Of a stretch of 64,000 bases of DNA, positions 62,131-64,000 are shown one piece after another. The translations under genes were made by a program, and so were the position numbers. This DNA is from Trileptium ribeirensis (lineage: Eukaryota > Nematoda > Enoplea > Enoplida > Thoracostomopsidae), in assembly GCA_030248225.1 (NCBI GenBank), contig JASANE010012258.1:1-64000 (forward strand), in the 5' to 3' direction. Every line of letters begins with the position of its first letter. Within the stretch, counting starts at the first letter, position 1. The notes beneath the pieces are model-generated. The model was not told where the DNA came from and ran no database searches. It saw nothing but the letters and a program-made list of their open reading frames with translations.

Positions 62131-62263
62131 AGCCGACTATTGCAGTCGGCTGGAACATATAGCGACTGTTGCAGTTGCTAGAACAAATACATTTTCAGCT
62201 GTTGCAACTGAAACCAGCTCTTTAAGCTGGCCTCCGTGCTATGCTTCGACTGTTGCGGTCGAA
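62131..62263 (+). other. Row of five short hairpins with a shared CTGTTGCAG-type loop
   Basis: The hairpins are 62131-62151 (AGCCGACTATTGCAGTCGGCT), 62161-62179 (AGCGACTGTTGCAGTTGCT), 62194-62212 (TTCAGCTGTTGCAACTGAA), 62214-62230 (CCAGCTCTTTAAGCTGG) and 62245-62263 (TTCGACTGTTGCGGTCGAA). The stems differ in sequence but each is self-complementary, while the TTGC loop is kept in four of five. It is in intron 10. No known RNA family is recognised. Confidence 0.75.
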
Positions 62264-62739
62264 CGAAAGATCATTCCCCTTCGTGATACGTAGCATCGTC
62301 AGAAACATTGGTAACGCCATATACCAGCTTATTGTGCATACCTCTTTACTAATCATGCATCCTTACTGATGCTGAAAAATGCGCAGCTATGTAAGATGAT
62401 TTGTTCTGCAAAATGAGACTAGAAACACCCAAATAGTTTGATCGTTTGCGCAGATAGAGTCGTTGCTCTGTATTTTGGATATCGTATTGGTATTTTTTAT
62501 ATTTTGTCGTGGGCTGATTCATAAACCTATTTTGACCTAACCCTAATGCGTAGATAATGACAGTAGCACTCCATGTGCGATTACACAGAGGATGATAGTT
62601 GATCTACAAAACGAGACCCTTGACGCCAACGTAATTTGAGCGGTTGCGGTGATATTGGAATTTTTTTATATTTACGGTCTCTTGGGCCCATTTAAAAAGG
62701 AATTTTATTCCAAATCTTGCAACCTAAAGGTGTCGTATA

Positions 62740-62970
62740 TCAAAAACTTTATTCAGTTTTACAGACCGATATGCCTTAATTTGGGTCAAATATCTGCATA
62801 ACTTATTGGAGTACAACCTATAGCATGTTTTATGGGGCGCCTTGCCGGCGCGACGCTAGGTCTTTCGGCTTGTTTTTTGAGGGAAAGATGTTGGAATAGG
62901 TTGTTACTTCCTGCTAATAAATTTTGAGACTTCGAATGAGCTATCGTGCCAATCAATCGAGTTATGCGTA
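62740..62970 (+). repeat. Dispersed repeat pair, copy 2 (partner at 36900-37190)
   Basis: This has the same landmarks as the partner: ATATCTGCATAACTT, TATAGCATGTTT, then GGGAAAGATGTTGGAATAGG. It is in intron 10. Confidence 0.4.
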
Positions 62971-63109
62971 TCACCTCGGAAAAAAACACAAACAGACACC
63001 GTCGAAATTTACCACTCTAGCTAGTTATAATTCTTCGCTACGTTCGAAATTCAGTTATTAATGTGACATATTTATTTTGTTTGTCTCTAAGGCCGTGTAT
63101 TTAAGAGAG

Positions 63110-63505
63110 AAACCCGTCAACAGCCCTCCGAAAAGTGGGGGGACTTCGTTCCCCATGTTCATTCCCGGGGGAAATAGCAAAGTGTGGCGGAATAAATTTT
63201 GCTTAAATTACTACATATATATGTACACATTTTCATGTAGTTTTACTGCCGTGCGTGTATTTTCAAGCTATAAAACGACGTTTTTGCATTAGAAATAGAA
63301 ACAGTGGTAATTAATGTTTACAAAACATTTTGCATACAAAAAATATAAATTTTAAGATATAAAAAAGTTTTGTTTTTGTTCAACATAGGGATTTCGGCCG
63401 AGTGGGCGATGGCGGATATGGGGGAATATCTCATGAATATGGGGGATTTGGAATGTAAGGGTCACTCTAGCCCTCCTCCCCCAACTGTGGACAGGCCAGA
63501 TGAGG
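63110..63505 (+). repeat. Dispersed repeat, copy 2, ending just before exon 11
   Basis: This has the same landmarks and order as the unit at 1790-2145, including GGTAATTAATGTTTA and CTGTGGACAGGCCA. It ends about 40 nt before the exon 11 acceptor. The sequence between is T-rich and serves as the polypyrimidine tract. Confidence 0.75.
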
Positions 63506-63546
63506 ATTTTGCATGCATCTTTTTCGAGCTTTTTGGTTTCTTTCAG

Positions 63547-63620
63547 GTTGCGTCGAGCTAGTTGACGTATCGAATCATCTGCCAGATCTCAAACGTACAC
63601 CTGGAATATATACGTGGAAG
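63547..63620 (+). CDS. NSUN2: NSUN2 exon 11 (last exon inside the window)
   Basis: This exon is 74 nt between GTTTCTTTCAG and TGGAAG|GTTTGT. After the split Gly it reads CVELVDVSNHLPDLKRTPGI and YTWK. It matches human 'LELADVSNELPGLKWMPGI' with the WK end. It closes in phase 0. No following exon was found in 63621-64000, so the PUA-like and C-terminal parts, including the 'HHQNTGGFFVAV' segment, lie downstream. Confidence 0.92.
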
Positions 63621-64000
63621 GTTTGTACCTATTTGATGGCCAATGTAGCAATTATTTACCTAAAAAGTCATATACTACGCCTAAGTCGGGAAGGGAGGGT
63701 TGTGGCATCCCCGAACCTCCCACACTAAGCTGTTCTTTCTTCTAACGATATAACGTTGGCCTATAAGTTGGCAAGGACCCAGTTTGATTTTGTTACCTAA
63801 TGAACATGGGGTGAGTAGTGGACAAATAAATCAACAGCTAATAGGAACTCCATGGTACAGTTTGATTTTGTTAAAATATTTGTCTTTATCAGAGTTTGTG
63901 CTTAAACGAAAGAGCTGTGTAAAAACGCATGTCACGGTTAATAGGGTTTCCAGTCTTATTTTATTCTCCCCTGAACAGTGCTATTCAGGAATGAGAGCTA
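63621..64000 (+). other. NSUN2 intron 11, 5' part, runs off the window
   Basis: After the GTTTGT donor nothing resembles the next conserved NSUN2 segment, so the next exon lies beyond 64000. Confidence 0.75.

Larger units (their letters stand above)
60374..63546 (+). other. NSUN2 intron 10 (3173 nt)
   Basis: This contains the T-free stretch, the five-hairpin row, one member of the 36900/62740 pair, and the dispersed repeat at 63110-63505. About 60950-62100 is otherwise unassigned. Confidence 0.85.

Overview
The window reads as nuclear DNA from an intron-rich, AT-rich eukaryote. No long open reading frame is a gene. Conserved coding sequence occurs only as 59 to 140 nt pieces bounded by GT..AG splice sites. 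An animal (invertebrate) is the best guess, because a decayed Gypsy LTR retrotransposon of the K02A2.6/mag type sits in one intron and the host gene looks like animal and fungal NSUN2. The species cannot be named from the sequence.

The backbone of the window is one plus-strand gene: the tRNA/mRNA cytosine-5 methyltransferase NSUN2 (yeast Ncl1/Trm4). I could place eleven coding exons between 3182 and 63620. Their phases match at every junction and they total 1023 nt (341 codons). They carry the SAM-binding loop, the acidic ribose contact, the PC-motif cysteine (codon 246) and the TC-motif nucleophile (codon 297). The 3' end of the gene lies beyond base 64000. Ten introns (0.8 to 19.3 kb) fill the rest.

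Layout. 1-3468: a giant imperfect inverted repeat whose right arm holds the first recognised exon and whose left arm holds an antisense copy of that exon. 3469-10399 (intron 1): a LINE remnant, a short copy of a structured repeat family (called SR here), and minisatellites. 10400-15750: exons 2-5. 15751-35069 (intron 5, 19.3 kb): almost filled by SR copies, all on the plus strand, one interrupted by a DNA-transposon-like element. 35070-38524: exons 6-7, with poly-G-tract repeats between them. 38525-55063 (intron 7): another long SR copy, a 45-bp minisatellite, a 159-bp duplication, the broken Gypsy element with two LTRs, and a second DNA-transposon-like copy that stops about 30-55 nt before exon 8. 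55064-63620: exons 8-11, a 172-bp satellite, a 151-nt stretch with no T, and a row of five short hairpins with shared loops.

The least familiar material is the SR family: units up to about 7 kb, mostly non-coding, at least six copies in one orientation, with short hairpins kept between diverged copies. The inverted repeat duplicating a coding exon in antisense is the other item that deserves follow-up.
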